Below are positions 24,180 to 32,332 of a stretch of 64,000 bases of DNA, in pieces. The DNA comes from Arthrobacter sp. CAU 1506 (GTDB taxonomy: Bacteria; Actinomycetota; Actinomycetes; Actinomycetales; Micrococcaceae): positions 543,942-607,941 of the forward strand of contig NZ_SUKC01000001.1 of assembly GCF_005047635.1 (NCBI RefSeq), given 5' to 3'. Below the pieces are notes generated by a model, which was given only the letters and a program-made list of their open reading frames with translations, did not search any database and was not told the origin of the DNA. Position 1 is the stretch's first letter. Each line of letters begins with the position of its first letter. The translations under genes and the position numbers were made by a program.

Positions 24180-24907
24180 GCCCGGACCTCGGTGGTCAAG
24201 GGGAACGGCAGGTGCGGCATCCACTCGGCCCAGACGGCCGCCAGCCGGCCGTCCGAGATCACTGCGGCCAGCGCGCTGTTGAGCCCGGCCAGCAGCTGTG
24301 GGTTGTCCTTCGCCACGCCGATTCCCCAGTGGTTGCCGGTCCGGGCGGTGAAGGCCACATCGTAGGCAGGGTCCTCCCCCAGCGGAACGGTGACGACGTC
24401 GTCGTCGATCATCGCGTCCACCTCGCCGTTCCGCAGCGCCGCGAGCATGTCGCCGAAAACGTCCTCGGTGGCGCCGAAGGCCACCGGAATGATCCCGGGG
24501 AATGTGGAGGCCAGCCGCATGTTGGCGCTGCCTTCGATGGCCCCGACGCGGTAGCCGGAGAGGTCTTCCGGAGCACGGGCCGGATCGCCCTTGCGCACCA
24601 GGACCGTCTCGTCGAACACGGCGTACGGGTCGGTGAAGTCCACCACCGCCTGCCGCTCGGGGATGATGCCTTGGCCGCACCAGACGGCGTCGACCTTGTG
24701 ATCTCGCACCGACGGGAGCATGTCGTCCCAGGGCATGCATGCCCACTCGATGTTCAGGCCCATCGCGGAGGCCACCAGTTCGGCCGCCGCGGGTTCATAT
24801 CCGAGGCGCTTGCCGCTGGCATCGGCCCGGCTGAACAGGGGCGGGGCCTCGGAGTCGATGCAGGCCAGCCGCAGGATTCCCGGGGTCAATGTCTGCACGC
24901 CGCTCAC
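24176..24907 (-). CDS. Solute-binding (SBP family 3) protein without export signal
   Basis: A 243-residue type II periplasmic binding fold: ILRLACIDSEAPPLFS, LGYEPAAAELVASAMGLNIEWACMPWDDMLPSVRDHKVDAVWCGQGIIPERQAVVDFTDPY, LSGYRVGAIEGSANMRLA, LAALRNGEVDAMIDDD and NHWGIGVAKDNPQLLAGLNSALA. These are hallmarks of polar amino acid binding proteins. Yet the start (GTG 24907, overlapping the stop of the ligase gene) leaves no signal peptide or lipobox, and no ABC transporter genes lie nearby. It is therefore probably cytosolic and may bind a pathway intermediate or act as an enzyme, as cyclodeaminase-like proteins of this fold do. Confidence 0.82.
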   Translation of the reverse strand: MSGVQTLTPGILRLACIDSEAPPLFSRADASGKRLGYEPAAAELVASAMGLNIEWACMPWDDMLPSVRDHKVDAVWCGQGIIPERQAVVDFTDPYAVFDETVLVRKGDPARAPEDLSGYRVGAIEGSANMRLASTFPGIIPVAFGATEDVFGDMLAALRNGEVDAMIDDDVVTVPLGEDPAYDVAFTARTGNHWGIGVAKDNPQLLAGLNSALAAVISDGRLAAVWAEWMPHLPFPLTTEVRA

Positions 24908-26331
24908 GGGATGGTCTCCCAGTACATCTCGCGGTCCCATTCGGTAATGGCGCCGCAGTAGCGGGCCCATTCTTCCTGTTTGAGCTGGGTGTAGATCGCC
25001 ACCAGGTCCTCGGGCAGCGCCGCGGTGAGGTAGGTGTCGGAGACGAACGCGTCGATGGCGTCGCCCAGGGTGAGCGGCAGTTGGCCGCCCACCGGGCCGT
25101 CGGCGCCGCCGTCGGGCAGTCCGGGATCCAGCTGGCGGTCCAGCCCGTCCTGCATGGCCGCGATCAGCAGCGTGTGGGACAGGTAGGGGTTCACGGCGGC
25201 ATCCGGCACGCGGTATTCCATCCGGCCGTTCGACGAGATGCGGATCAGGCAGCCGCGGCTGTCCAGTCCCCAGTTGGCCAGGCTTGGCGCGAACTGGCCG
25301 GCATCCCAGAACCGCTTATATGAGTTCACGGTGGAGGCCATCACGGCCATGGAGCCCGGCGCGTGGGCGAGCAGGCCGCCGATGGCGTGCTTCGCCGTCT
25401 GAGAGACGTGCAGTTCCACCCGGCCGGCGTCCTCGATGACGTTGGTGTCACCGTCCCACAAGCTGAGGTTGTGGTGGCAGCCGTTGCCCATCTGCCCGTT
25501 GTACGGCTTGGGCATGAAGCTGGCGGTCACGCCGAATTCACGGGCCACCTGCTTGCAGATCTGCCGGTAGGTGACCAACCGATCGGCGGTTTTTTCCACC
25601 CGGTCGTACATCCAGTTCAACTCGATCTGGCCATCGTCCTCGTAGTCGCCCTCGATCATGTCCAGGCCCATGGCGGTGGCGTAGGTGACCAGCTGCTTGT
25701 AGATGGGGCGCATCCGCTCCAGGTTCTCCACCTGGTAGGCGGGGCTGGTGCCTGGCTTCTTGACGACTTCCAGGCCGGGGCCTTCCCAGGTCATCTCCGG
25801 TTCGGTGCCGGAACGGACCTCGAAGCCGGTCCGGGCGGTAAACGCCTCATGTGAACGGATCAGCAGGGACCGGGTGTCGACCGGCATCAGGCGGCCTCCG
25901 ACCTCCGGCAGATGCGGGGGCTCGTAGGCGGTGCAGAAGATCCGCGCCACTTTCGTGTCCCACGGCAGCACCACGAAGGTGTCCGGTTCCGGAAGTGCCC
26001 AAAATTCACGGGCCTCGATGCCCCCGCCGATCAGGTTTCCGTACCGGTCGTTCTGCAGGTCGGACAACGCAGTGCGGTGGAAGCAGATGCCCTTTTCCAA
26101 GTTGCGGCGGAAGTGGTTGGCGGGAACCATCTTCGCCACCATGCGCGAGCCGATCGTCGGCAGCGCGTAGTAGACGTATTCCACGCCGGCTTCTTCGATC
26201 TTGCGGCCGAGTTCGCGGACCGTTTCAGGACGCAGGTTTCGTTCTTGGTGGCGGGCGAACGCATCGCGGTCGTGCAAGGCCGCCAGCATCTCGGCGGCGG
26301 CCGGGTCGGGCCGTACGGGTGTCAATGTCAT
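24904..26331 (-). CDS. Glutamine synthetase-like gamma-glutamylamide ligase
   Basis: A 475-residue member of the glutamine synthetase superfamily, GlnA3/PuuA-like branch. Active-site motifs: SGTEPEMTWEG (Glu of the metal site), MIEGDYEDDGQIELNWMYD, NGQMGNGCHHNLSLWD (ATP/metal His loop), VNSYKRFWDAGQFAPSLANWG and RMEYRVPDAAVNPYL. It lacks the regulatory adenylylation segment of true nitrogen-assimilating GlnA, and its neighbours are catabolic. The expected reaction is ATP-dependent gamma-glutamylation of an amine or amino aldehyde. A GS-like gene is reported next to the morpholine P450 genes of mycobacteria, which supports this. ATG 26331; the ferredoxin reductase gene lies 36 bases upstream. 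Confidence 0.88.
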   Translation of the reverse strand: MTLTPVRPDPAAAEMLAALHDRDAFARHQERNLRPETVRELGRKIEEAGVEYVYYALPTIGSRMVAKMVPANHFRRNLEKGICFHRTALSDLQNDRYGNLIGGGIEAREFWALPEPDTFVVLPWDTKVARIFCTAYEPPHLPEVGGRLMPVDTRSLLIRSHEAFTARTGFEVRSGTEPEMTWEGPGLEVVKKPGTSPAYQVENLERMRPIYKQLVTYATAMGLDMIEGDYEDDGQIELNWMYDRVEKTADRLVTYRQICKQVAREFGVTASFMPKPYNGQMGNGCHHNLSLWDGDTNVIEDAGRVELHVSQTAKHAIGGLLAHAPGSMAVMASTVNSYKRFWDAGQFAPSLANWGLDSRGCLIRISSNGRMEYRVPDAAVNPYLSHTLLIAAMQDGLDRQLDPGLPDGGADGPVGGQLPLTLGDAIDAFVSDTYLTAALPEDLVAIYTQLKQEEWARYCGAITEWDREMYWETIP

Positions 26332-26367
26332 CTCTGTCTTCTTTCGGGTCGGTGGCCGTGCGGCCGT

Positions 26368-27618
26368 CTAGACAGCTGCCAGTTGGGAGCCGGCGGGCAG
26401 GCCGGCGTCTGTCACGAGCTTGCGGTAATGCAGTTGGCGGTCCGCGGGCAGGGCGGAGGTAACGGCGCCGATCAGCCGACCGCCGAGGTAGTACGCCACA
26501 GCGACGCCCTCGGCGGGCCGGGACGGATCCCCTTCCAAGACCTCAATTCGGTCGGCGACGGCGGGGCTGCCCACACCCTGGACACGAATGCCGAAGATGT
26601 CGGTCCAGAAGGAGGGCAGCGGCGCAGCCGGTTCTGCCGCAGGGGTGCCGTTAAGACCCGCGACCAGTGCCGGCGACGCGATTTTGGCGGTGTCGGCCGG
26701 GGTGGCCCAGTGCTCTACCCGCCGGGGTCCGGTGCCGGCTCGCCGGTCCGGGTAGCGGGCCACGTCGCCGACTGCCACGACGTGTTCCGTTCCGAGCACC
26801 CTCAAATGCCCGTCGCAGAGCACCCCGTCGGTCAGGTCCAAGCCGTTGCCGGCCAGCCACTCGACGTTTGGCTTCGAACCAACAGCCTCAATCACGGCGT
26901 CGGCCGGGACCTCGCGGCCGCCGGTCAAACGGACCCCGGTGCAGCGCTGCGGCCCGTCGGTTCCGTCGCCCTGCCAGGTGAACGCGGCGACGCGCTCACC
27001 CGACAGGCACTCGATGCCGCGATCGGTCAGGAAGTTGCGCATGCCCTCGCTGAGTTCGCGGCCGAGCGTGAGCTGCATCGGCCCGCTGCTCCCCTCGATC
27101 AGCGTCACTCGGCAGCCCATCATCGTGGCGGTGGCCGCTGCCTCGCCGCCGATGAATCCTGCGCCAACCACCACAATCCGGGCGCCAGGCTGCAAGTCAC
27201 GATGCAGCCCCAGCGCGTCCTCCAGGGTGCGGATGACGTGCCGGCCGTGCAGCGGTCCGGGAACCCGGACGCGTGCCGGCCGCAGCCCGGTGGCCACCAC
27301 CAGGCCGTCGTAGCCGATCTGCTCGCCGGTAGAGAGGGTCAGGGTCCGGGCGGTGAGGTCCGCGCCGGTGACCGGGGCGCCGAGCTTCCATTCGATGTCG
27401 GCGGCACTGCGGCGCTGCCGCAGCGTCACGGTCGCCAGCGCTTCCTGGAACGAGCCGGGTGACTTTAACAGTTCCTTCGTGAGCGGCGGCCGGTTGTAGG
27501 GAGGGTGGGCCTCCCCGCCGATGACGGTGATCTCCTCCTGCCAGCCCGCCGAACGTAGTTGTTCTGCGGCTCGCAAACCTCCCATCGAGGCTCCGACGAC
27601 GGCGATCCTGCGGGCCAC
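26368..27618 (-). CDS. NAD(P)H:ferredoxin reductase of the P450 system
   Basis: A 416-residue FAD-dependent reductase of the rhodocoxin/putidaredoxin reductase type. It has the FAD motif ARRIAVVGASMGGLRAAEQLR at the N-terminus, PYNRPPLTKELL, the NAD(P)H motif RIVVVGAGFIGGEAAATATMMG (about 145) and the FAD site HVVAVGDVARYP (about 280). It would pass electrons from NAD(P)H to the [3Fe-4S] ferredoxin encoded two bases upstream and then to the P450. GTG start at 27618. Together the three genes form a class I bacterial P450 chain. Confidence 0.93.
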   Translation of the reverse strand: MARRIAVVGASMGGLRAAEQLRSAGWQEEITVIGGEAHPPYNRPPLTKELLKSPGSFQEALATVTLRQRRSAADIEWKLGAPVTGADLTARTLTLSTGEQIGYDGLVVATGLRPARVRVPGPLHGRHVIRTLEDALGLHRDLQPGARIVVVGAGFIGGEAAATATMMGCRVTLIEGSSGPMQLTLGRELSEGMRNFLTDRGIECLSGERVAAFTWQGDGTDGPQRCTGVRLTGGREVPADAVIEAVGSKPNVEWLAGNGLDLTDGVLCDGHLRVLGTEHVVAVGDVARYPDRRAGTGPRRVEHWATPADTAKIASPALVAGLNGTPAAEPAAPLPSFWTDIFGIRVQGVGSPAVADRIEVLEGDPSRPAEGVAVAYYLGGRLIGAVTSALPADRQLHYRKLVTDAGLPAGSQLAAV

Positions 27619-27620
27619 GA

Positions 27621-27812
27621 TCAGTCCTTGAGGAAGATCGCTTGGACAGGGCAGACGTCGATGGCTTCTTCGACCACGTCCAGGAGCGAGTCGTCGAACG
27701 TCGGCTCGTATTCAAGGACGCCGTCCGGGTTCATCCGGAATACTTCCGGAGCGGCGATGGCGCACTGGCCGTGGTTGTCGCACAAGCTGCGATCGACATC
27801 AACGGTCTTCAT
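27621..27812 (-). CDS. [3Fe-4S] ferredoxin of the P450 system
   Basis: A 63-residue ferredoxin with three cluster cysteines: C11 and C17 in CDNHGQC and C54 in VCPVQ. His14 replaces the cysteine that would make a [4Fe-4S] cluster, so a [3Fe-4S] cluster is expected, as in P450 ferredoxins of actinobacteria. It sits between the P450 and reductase genes with gaps of 60 and 2 bases. ATG 27812. Its role is electron delivery to the P450. Confidence 0.95.
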   Translation of the reverse strand: MKTVDVDRSLCDNHGQCAIAAPEVFRMNPDGVLEYEPTFDDSLLDVVEEAIDVCPVQAIFLKD

Positions 27813-27872
27813 GGGGATCCTGCTTTCTGTTGGCGCTGTAGTGCGGGGAGCTGTAGTGCGTGGAAGGCGGGG

Positions 27873-29072
27873 TCAGCCGCGCGGGGTGAAGCCGATCGGC
27901 AGGCGGGTGGGTCCGGTATTGCCGGAATCCGGAAGCCATTCGTCTCCCCCGATCAGATGCGGGTCGGCCAGGCGGCTGGCGAGCAGCGGCAGGGCCTCGC
28001 TCATGTCTGCTCGCGCAACGAAGTGGCCCAAGCAGTGGTGCACACCGCCGCCGAAGCCGTAGTGCGGTGCGTGTTCGCCGAGCAAGTCCATCTCCGGGTT
28101 GGGGAAGGCCAGCGGGTCGGTGCCCGAGGACTGGGTGAAGAGATGCACCGTGGTGCCCTGGGCGATGAAGAGGTCCTGATATGTGAAGTCCTCCACGGCT
28201 TCCCGGGTGACCCACGTGACCGTCGGGTTGGTCCGCATGACTTCTTCGACGGCCTTCGCACCAAGCTCCGGGCGCTCCGCCAGCAGTGCCCACTGTTCCG
28301 GGTTGCGGATGAAGGACTGCATCGCCAGGCCCAACTGGTTGCGGGTGGTGTCCATGCCGCCGAAGATCAGCAGTACCAGGGCGTTGCGCAGTTCTTCGTC
28401 GCTGAGCCGGTCGCCGTCGCGGCTGGCCAACACCAAGCGGCTGACGAAGTCCTCGCCCGGGTTGGCCTGCCGGTCCTTAATCAGCTCGTCGGCATACTCG
28501 TACAGCTCCGCGACGGCCGCCTCGACTTTGTCCAGATCCCGCTTGAAGGTCACTCCCAGGGCCAGGCCCACGGTGGAAGCCAGCCGCGCGATCTTCGGCC
28601 ACTCGCTCTCCGGAATGCCCAACAGGATGGTGAGCACCCGAGTGGCGTATGGCTCAGCGAAGTCACGGATGAACTCGCACTCGCCCTGGTCGATGAACGC
28701 GTCGATCAGCTCGTTGGCCAGGGCCTGGAACCGCGGGACCAGATCCTTGATCAGCCGCGGCGAGAACGCCGGGTTGAGGAGCCGGCGGATGCGGTGGTGG
28801 TCCTCGCCTTCCAGCACCAGCAGATTCTTGGTCCACCAGTCGTAGAACAAGCCGCCGTGCACCCCGTTGTGGGCCGGCCACTGGGCACTGCCCTGCTTAA
28901 GCTTGGGGCTTTTGAGCAGCTTGCTCACCTCGTCGTACCGCAGCACGGCGATCCCGTAATTGGTCCTCGCGTACCAGCTGGCCTCGCGTGCGTTGCGCAG
29001 CTCTTCGGACTGCATGGCGAACGACGGGTCCGAAATGTTCAGGTACGGAATGTCAACAGTGGGCGTACTCAT
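27873..29072 (-). CDS. Cytochrome P450, CYP151-like, probable cyclic secondary amine hydroxylase
   Basis: A 399-residue soluble P450. I-helix GGMDTTR at 238-244, ExxR at 277-280 (EVMR) and the heme loop FGGGVHHCLGH with axial Cys347 are all present. The N-terminus (VDIPYLNISDPSFAMQSEEL, ASWYARTNYGIAVLRYDEVS, LKQGSAQWPAHNGVHGG) and the GGMDTTRNQLGLAMQ I-helix are as I recall for the CYP151 group, which hydroxylates morpholine, piperidine and pyrrolidine next to nitrogen and opens the ring. The family call is from memory and needs an alignment. ATG 29072 follows GGAAAAGGTTCCAACC. Ferredoxin and reductase follow directly, an amine permease precedes. Confidence 0.88.
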   Translation of the reverse strand: MSTPTVDIPYLNISDPSFAMQSEELRNAREASWYARTNYGIAVLRYDEVSKLLKSPKLKQGSAQWPAHNGVHGGLFYDWWTKNLLVLEGEDHHRIRRLLNPAFSPRLIKDLVPRFQALANELIDAFIDQGECEFIRDFAEPYATRVLTILLGIPESEWPKIARLASTVGLALGVTFKRDLDKVEAAVAELYEYADELIKDRQANPGEDFVSRLVLASRDGDRLSDEELRNALVLLIFGGMDTTRNQLGLAMQSFIRNPEQWALLAERPELGAKAVEEVMRTNPTVTWVTREAVEDFTYQDLFIAQGTTVHLFTQSSGTDPLAFPNPEMDLLGEHAPHYGFGGGVHHCLGHFVARADMSEALPLLASRLADPHLIGGDEWLPDSGNTGPTRLPIGFTPRG

Positions 29073-29152
29073 GGTTGGAACCTTTTCCTTGTCTTGCTCT
29101 CGGTGAATTGCTGGGCTGGAAGGCCCGGACCGGGGTGCCGGCCGCTGGGGTG

Positions 29153-30658
29153 CTAGGCGGAAAGCGACCCGGCAGGTATGGCATCTCCCGCAGGCGCGTC
29201 GCCCTTGAGGTAGGGCTTCTTCCAGACCATGTAGACCAGGCCCACAACCACCACCCCGACGGCAGAGATCAGCACCAGGTAGTTGACGAACCAGCCTGCT
29301 TCGGGCGTCCGCGGCCATGCCATGTTGACCATGCCGATCACGCCCCAGGTCAGGGCTGCGATGTTGATCGGGATCCCCCAGCCGCCGAGCCGGAAGGAAC
29401 CGTTGGCCTTCCAACCCTTGAGCTTGGCCCGCAGCGAGGCGAGGACCACCATGTGGAAGCCCATGTACATGCCCATCGCGGCGAACGAGATGATCGTGAC
29501 CAGCGCGTCTTCGGAGACCTTGGAGCCAACCACGATGATGGCCGGGACCAGGCCGGCCAGCAGCAGGGCGTACGGCGGCACGTGGCGCGTTTCGCTGAAC
29601 TTGCTCAGCAGCTTGCTGCCCGGCAGGATGCCGTCGCGGGCCATCGAGTAAGCCAGCCGGGAGGATGCTGCCTGCAGGCTCAGGGCGCAGGACACGAAGG
29701 AGATCAGCACGATCCCGAGGACCACCTTGAAGCCAACCGGTCCGAAGGCCGAGAGCAGCACGTTGCCAATCGGATCGGTATCCTCGCCGGAGATCACGGC
29801 GCCGAAGTCCGGCACGGCCAGAATCAGGGACAGGCAGACGAACATCGCCGCGAATCCGCCAATGTAAATGGTCATCCGCATGGCCTTGGGAATGCGCACT
29901 CCCGGGTTCGGCACCTCTTCGGCCACGTCGCCGCAGGCTTCGAAACCGTAGTACTGGTAGATGCCGATGAGGCCGGCCGCGGCGAAGGCGATGAAGTAGT
30001 TGCTGCCTTCTCCGGCCCCGAAGGTCTGGAACAGCACGCTGAGGTCGTGTTCGCGGGCAGTGGTCAGCAGCCAAACACCGACGGCGATCGCTCCGCCCAG
30101 TTCCGCCAAGAGACCGAGCATCGCCACCTTGCTCAGCACCTTGGTGCCGCCAAGGTTCAAAATGGTGGCGAGGGCAATGACCACGAGCGCGGAGATAATC
30201 ACCGAGTCAACGGTGCTTTCCAGCCCCAAGAGCAAGCTGAGGAACGGCCCGGCCCCGTAGGAGACGCTGGCGATGGTTGCCAGCAGCGCGCAGAGGTAGA
30301 TCCACCCGTTCATCCATCCCCATTTGCGGCCCCAGAGGCGGCGGGCCCATGGGTAGACGCCACCGGCCACCGGGTAATTGGAAACAATCTCGCCGAACAC
30401 GGTGGCGACCAGCAACTGCCCGACGCCAACGATGACCAGGGACCAAAACATTGGCGGTCCGGCCATGCCGAGCGATGCAGCAAAGAGCGAGTAGATCCCG
30501 ACGACCGGGGAGAGATAGGTGAACCCGAGGGAGACATTCCCCCAGAAGGTCATTTCGCGCTTGAATTGCTTCTCATACGAGTAACCAAGGCTGGCAAGGT
30601 GTTCGGCGTCTTCATCGACGCCCGGACCACCAGCGGGTCTCGTCATTTCGGCTGACAT
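29153..30658 (-). CDS. APC-family amino acid/amine permease
   Basis: A 501-residue transporter with 12 predicted helices, of the APC superfamily (GABA/choline-type permeases): TFWGNVSLGFTYLSPVVGIYSLFAASLG, VFGEIVSNYPVAGGVYPWARRLWG (conserved loop after TM2) and GFEACGDVAEEVPNPGVRIPKAMRMTIYIGG. The probable role is uptake of the amine or amino acid used by the P450 and gamma-glutamyl enzymes downstream. It is the first gene of the minus-strand run. GAAGGAG stands five bases before ATG 30658, and a perfect CRP/GlxR-type site lies 64 bases further upstream. Confidence 0.9.
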   Translation of the reverse strand: MSAEMTRPAGGPGVDEDAEHLASLGYSYEKQFKREMTFWGNVSLGFTYLSPVVGIYSLFAASLGMAGPPMFWSLVIVGVGQLLVATVFGEIVSNYPVAGGVYPWARRLWGRKWGWMNGWIYLCALLATIASVSYGAGPFLSLLLGLESTVDSVIISALVVIALATILNLGGTKVLSKVAMLGLLAELGGAIAVGVWLLTTAREHDLSVLFQTFGAGEGSNYFIAFAAAGLIGIYQYYGFEACGDVAEEVPNPGVRIPKAMRMTIYIGGFAAMFVCLSLILAVPDFGAVISGEDTDPIGNVLLSAFGPVGFKVVLGIVLISFVSCALSLQAASSRLAYSMARDGILPGSKLLSKFSETRHVPPYALLLAGLVPAIIVVGSKVSEDALVTIISFAAMGMYMGFHMVVLASLRAKLKGWKANGSFRLGGWGIPINIAALTWGVIGMVNMAWPRTPEAGWFVNYLVLISAVGVVVVGLVYMVWKKPYLKGDAPAGDAIPAGSLSA

Positions 30659-30721
30659 TGCGCTCCTTCAAAACGGATAGTCCGTGCGGTGGACGCTGCA
30701 CAGGAGTCTGCTGCCCCCGCT

Positions 30722-30737
30722 TGTGATTGAGATCACA
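30722..30737. promoter_or_regulatory. CRP/GlxR-type binding site in the divergent promoter region
   Basis: TGTGATTGAGATCACA matches TGTGA-N6-TCACA, the consensus of CRP and of actinobacterial GlxR, with both arms perfect. It lies 64 bases upstream of the permease start. The surrounding 484-base gap 30659-31142 holds no gene; an AT-rich block (30760-30790) next to the site is the probable promoter area. Confidence 0.75.
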
Positions 30738-31142
30738 TCTAGTCGATCTCGGAAAAACCCTACAAATGAATGTTTTATTTGGCAAGGGCTTTTTCCTGCC
30801 CGCTTCCGGCCCGCTCTATAGACGCCTGACTGCTTCAGCTGTTGACAGAGTCGCTGGCCGGGCATCTGCGTGGGGCTCTTCGCCCGACCAACCAGCCGTG
30901 CGCCGTCGAAAAAGCTTCAGCGGCACAGCTTTTGCTGGCAGCTCACGGAACCTGCCAGGCCAAAGGGTTCCCCGTGGAACCAGGCCCGCCACGGCGGGTA
31001 CTTTCCAGAGCCCGCGAACCAGCGAGCCGCAGGGCGTAGGGCTGGATGAAACCGCCAAGGTACCGGATGGAATATCCCTGCCCAGGCTGCCCGCTCTGCC
31101 GTAAGCTCAACCGCACACCAAGCTTGCAGGGAGGAACGACTA

Positions 31143-32330
31143 GTGCCTGATCCATCCAGCGCTTCGGCGCCCGCTCCGGCGGAAAGACCGCTCGACGGGC
31201 TGCTGGTCGCGGACTTCTCCCGCGTGCTGGCCGGCCCGCTGGCCACGATGACCCTGGCCGATCTCGGCGCGCGGGTCATCAAGGTGGAGCGCCCGGGCAC
31301 CGGGGACGACACCCGCAGCTGGGGTCCGCCGTACTCCGCCACCGGTGCGACCTACTTCGAGAGTGTGAACCGCAACAAGGAATCGATCTGCCTGGACCTG
31401 ACCGCGAGCGGGGACCGTCTGCTGGCGAGGAAACTGGCGCTGGCTGCGGACGTGGTGGTGGAGAATTTCAAGCCCGGCGGGATGGACAAGCTGGGGCTCG
31501 GGTACGAGGAGCTCGCCACGGCCAACCCGGGCCTGGTTTACGCTTCCATCTCCGGTTTCGGTTCCGCCGAGGGCGCCTCACTTCCCGGCTACGACTTCAT
31601 TGTCCAGGCGGTCGGCGGCCTGATGAGCATCACCGGCGACGCCGACGGTTCACCCTACAAAGCGGGTGTCGCGTTGGTCGACGTGCTGACCGCGAAGGAC
31701 GCGACGATCGGGATCCTCGCGGCACTCAACGCCCGTGACGTCTCCGGGCAGGGCCGCCGCCTCGAGGTCAATCTGTTGTCCAGCCTGCAGGGTGCCCTCG
31801 CCAACCAGGCCCAGGCCTGGTTGGGTGCAGCCACGGTTCCCCGGCGGATGGGCAACGAGCACCCGTCGATCGTTCCCTACCAGTTGCTGGCCTGCGCCGA
31901 CGGTCCGCTGGCAGTGGCGTGCGGCAACGACGGGCAGTTCCGCCAACTGGCCAACGTCCTGGGGGTGCCCCGGTTGGCGGACGACGCCCGCTTCGCCACC
32001 AACAGCGCCCGCGTCCAACACCGCACGGAACTCATTCCGCTGTTGGAGCAGGCTCTCTCCTCGTCGTCCGCCTCGGTGTGGCAGGACAAGCTGACCGGCG
32101 TGGGTGTTCCTGCCGGTCCGGTCGCCAGCATCGACGAAGGCATCAACTTCGCCGAGTCACTCGGGCTGTCGCCCACCATCGAAGTCCATGATGCCGCCGG
32201 ACGGCCTGTCGGCCGACAGGTCCGCCACCCGGTCACGTGGAGTCCCGCGTTTGCAGCGCGCACGGCCGCCCCTCCTGCGCTGGGCGAACATACCGAATCC
32301 GTGCTGGAGTGGCTGCGAAGGCTCGATTAG
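31143..32330 (+). CDS. CaiB/BaiF family III CoA-transferase, possible glutarate CoA-transferase
   Basis: A 395-residue family III CoA-transferase: GLLVADFSRVLAGPLATMTLADLGARVIKVERPGTGDDTRSWGPP, the CoA-binding VNRNKESICLDL, VVENFKPGGMDKLGLGYEEL and LPGYDFIVQAVGGLMSITGD, whose Asp is the catalytic acyl carrier. Family members move CoA between carboxylic acids (for example succinate/glutarate). The nearby glutaryl-CoA dehydrogenase makes glutarate the best guess for the acceptor; this is inference from context. GTG 31143 follows GGGAGGA at six bases. It ends two bases before the stop of the convergent PucR gene. Confidence 0.9.
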   Translation: MPDPSSASAPAPAERPLDGLLVADFSRVLAGPLATMTLADLGARVIKVERPGTGDDTRSWGPPYSATGATYFESVNRNKESICLDLTASGDRLLARKLALAADVVVENFKPGGMDKLGLGYEELATANPGLVYASISGFGSAEGASLPGYDFIVQAVGGLMSITGDADGSPYKAGVALVDVLTAKDATIGILAALNARDVSGQGRRLEVNLLSSLQGALANQAQAWLGAATVPRRMGNEHPSIVPYQLLACADGPLAVACGNDGQFRQLANVLGVPRLADDARFATNSARVQHRTELIPLLEQALSSSSASVWQDKLTGVGVPAGPVASIDEGINFAESLGLSPTIEVHDAAGRPVGRQVRHPVTWSPAFAARTAAPPALGEHTESVLEWLRRLD

Positions 32331-32332
32331 CC

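Noticed and set aside
25912..27462. 516-codon plus-strand frame across the GS-like and reductase genes
   Set aside because: It crosses two well-supported genes on the opposite strand and shows no domain.
28988..30655. 555-codon plus-strand frame opposite the APC permease
   Set aside because: It has a His/Gln/Asp-rich shadow composition, no motif and no ribosome site; the permease on the other strand is certain.
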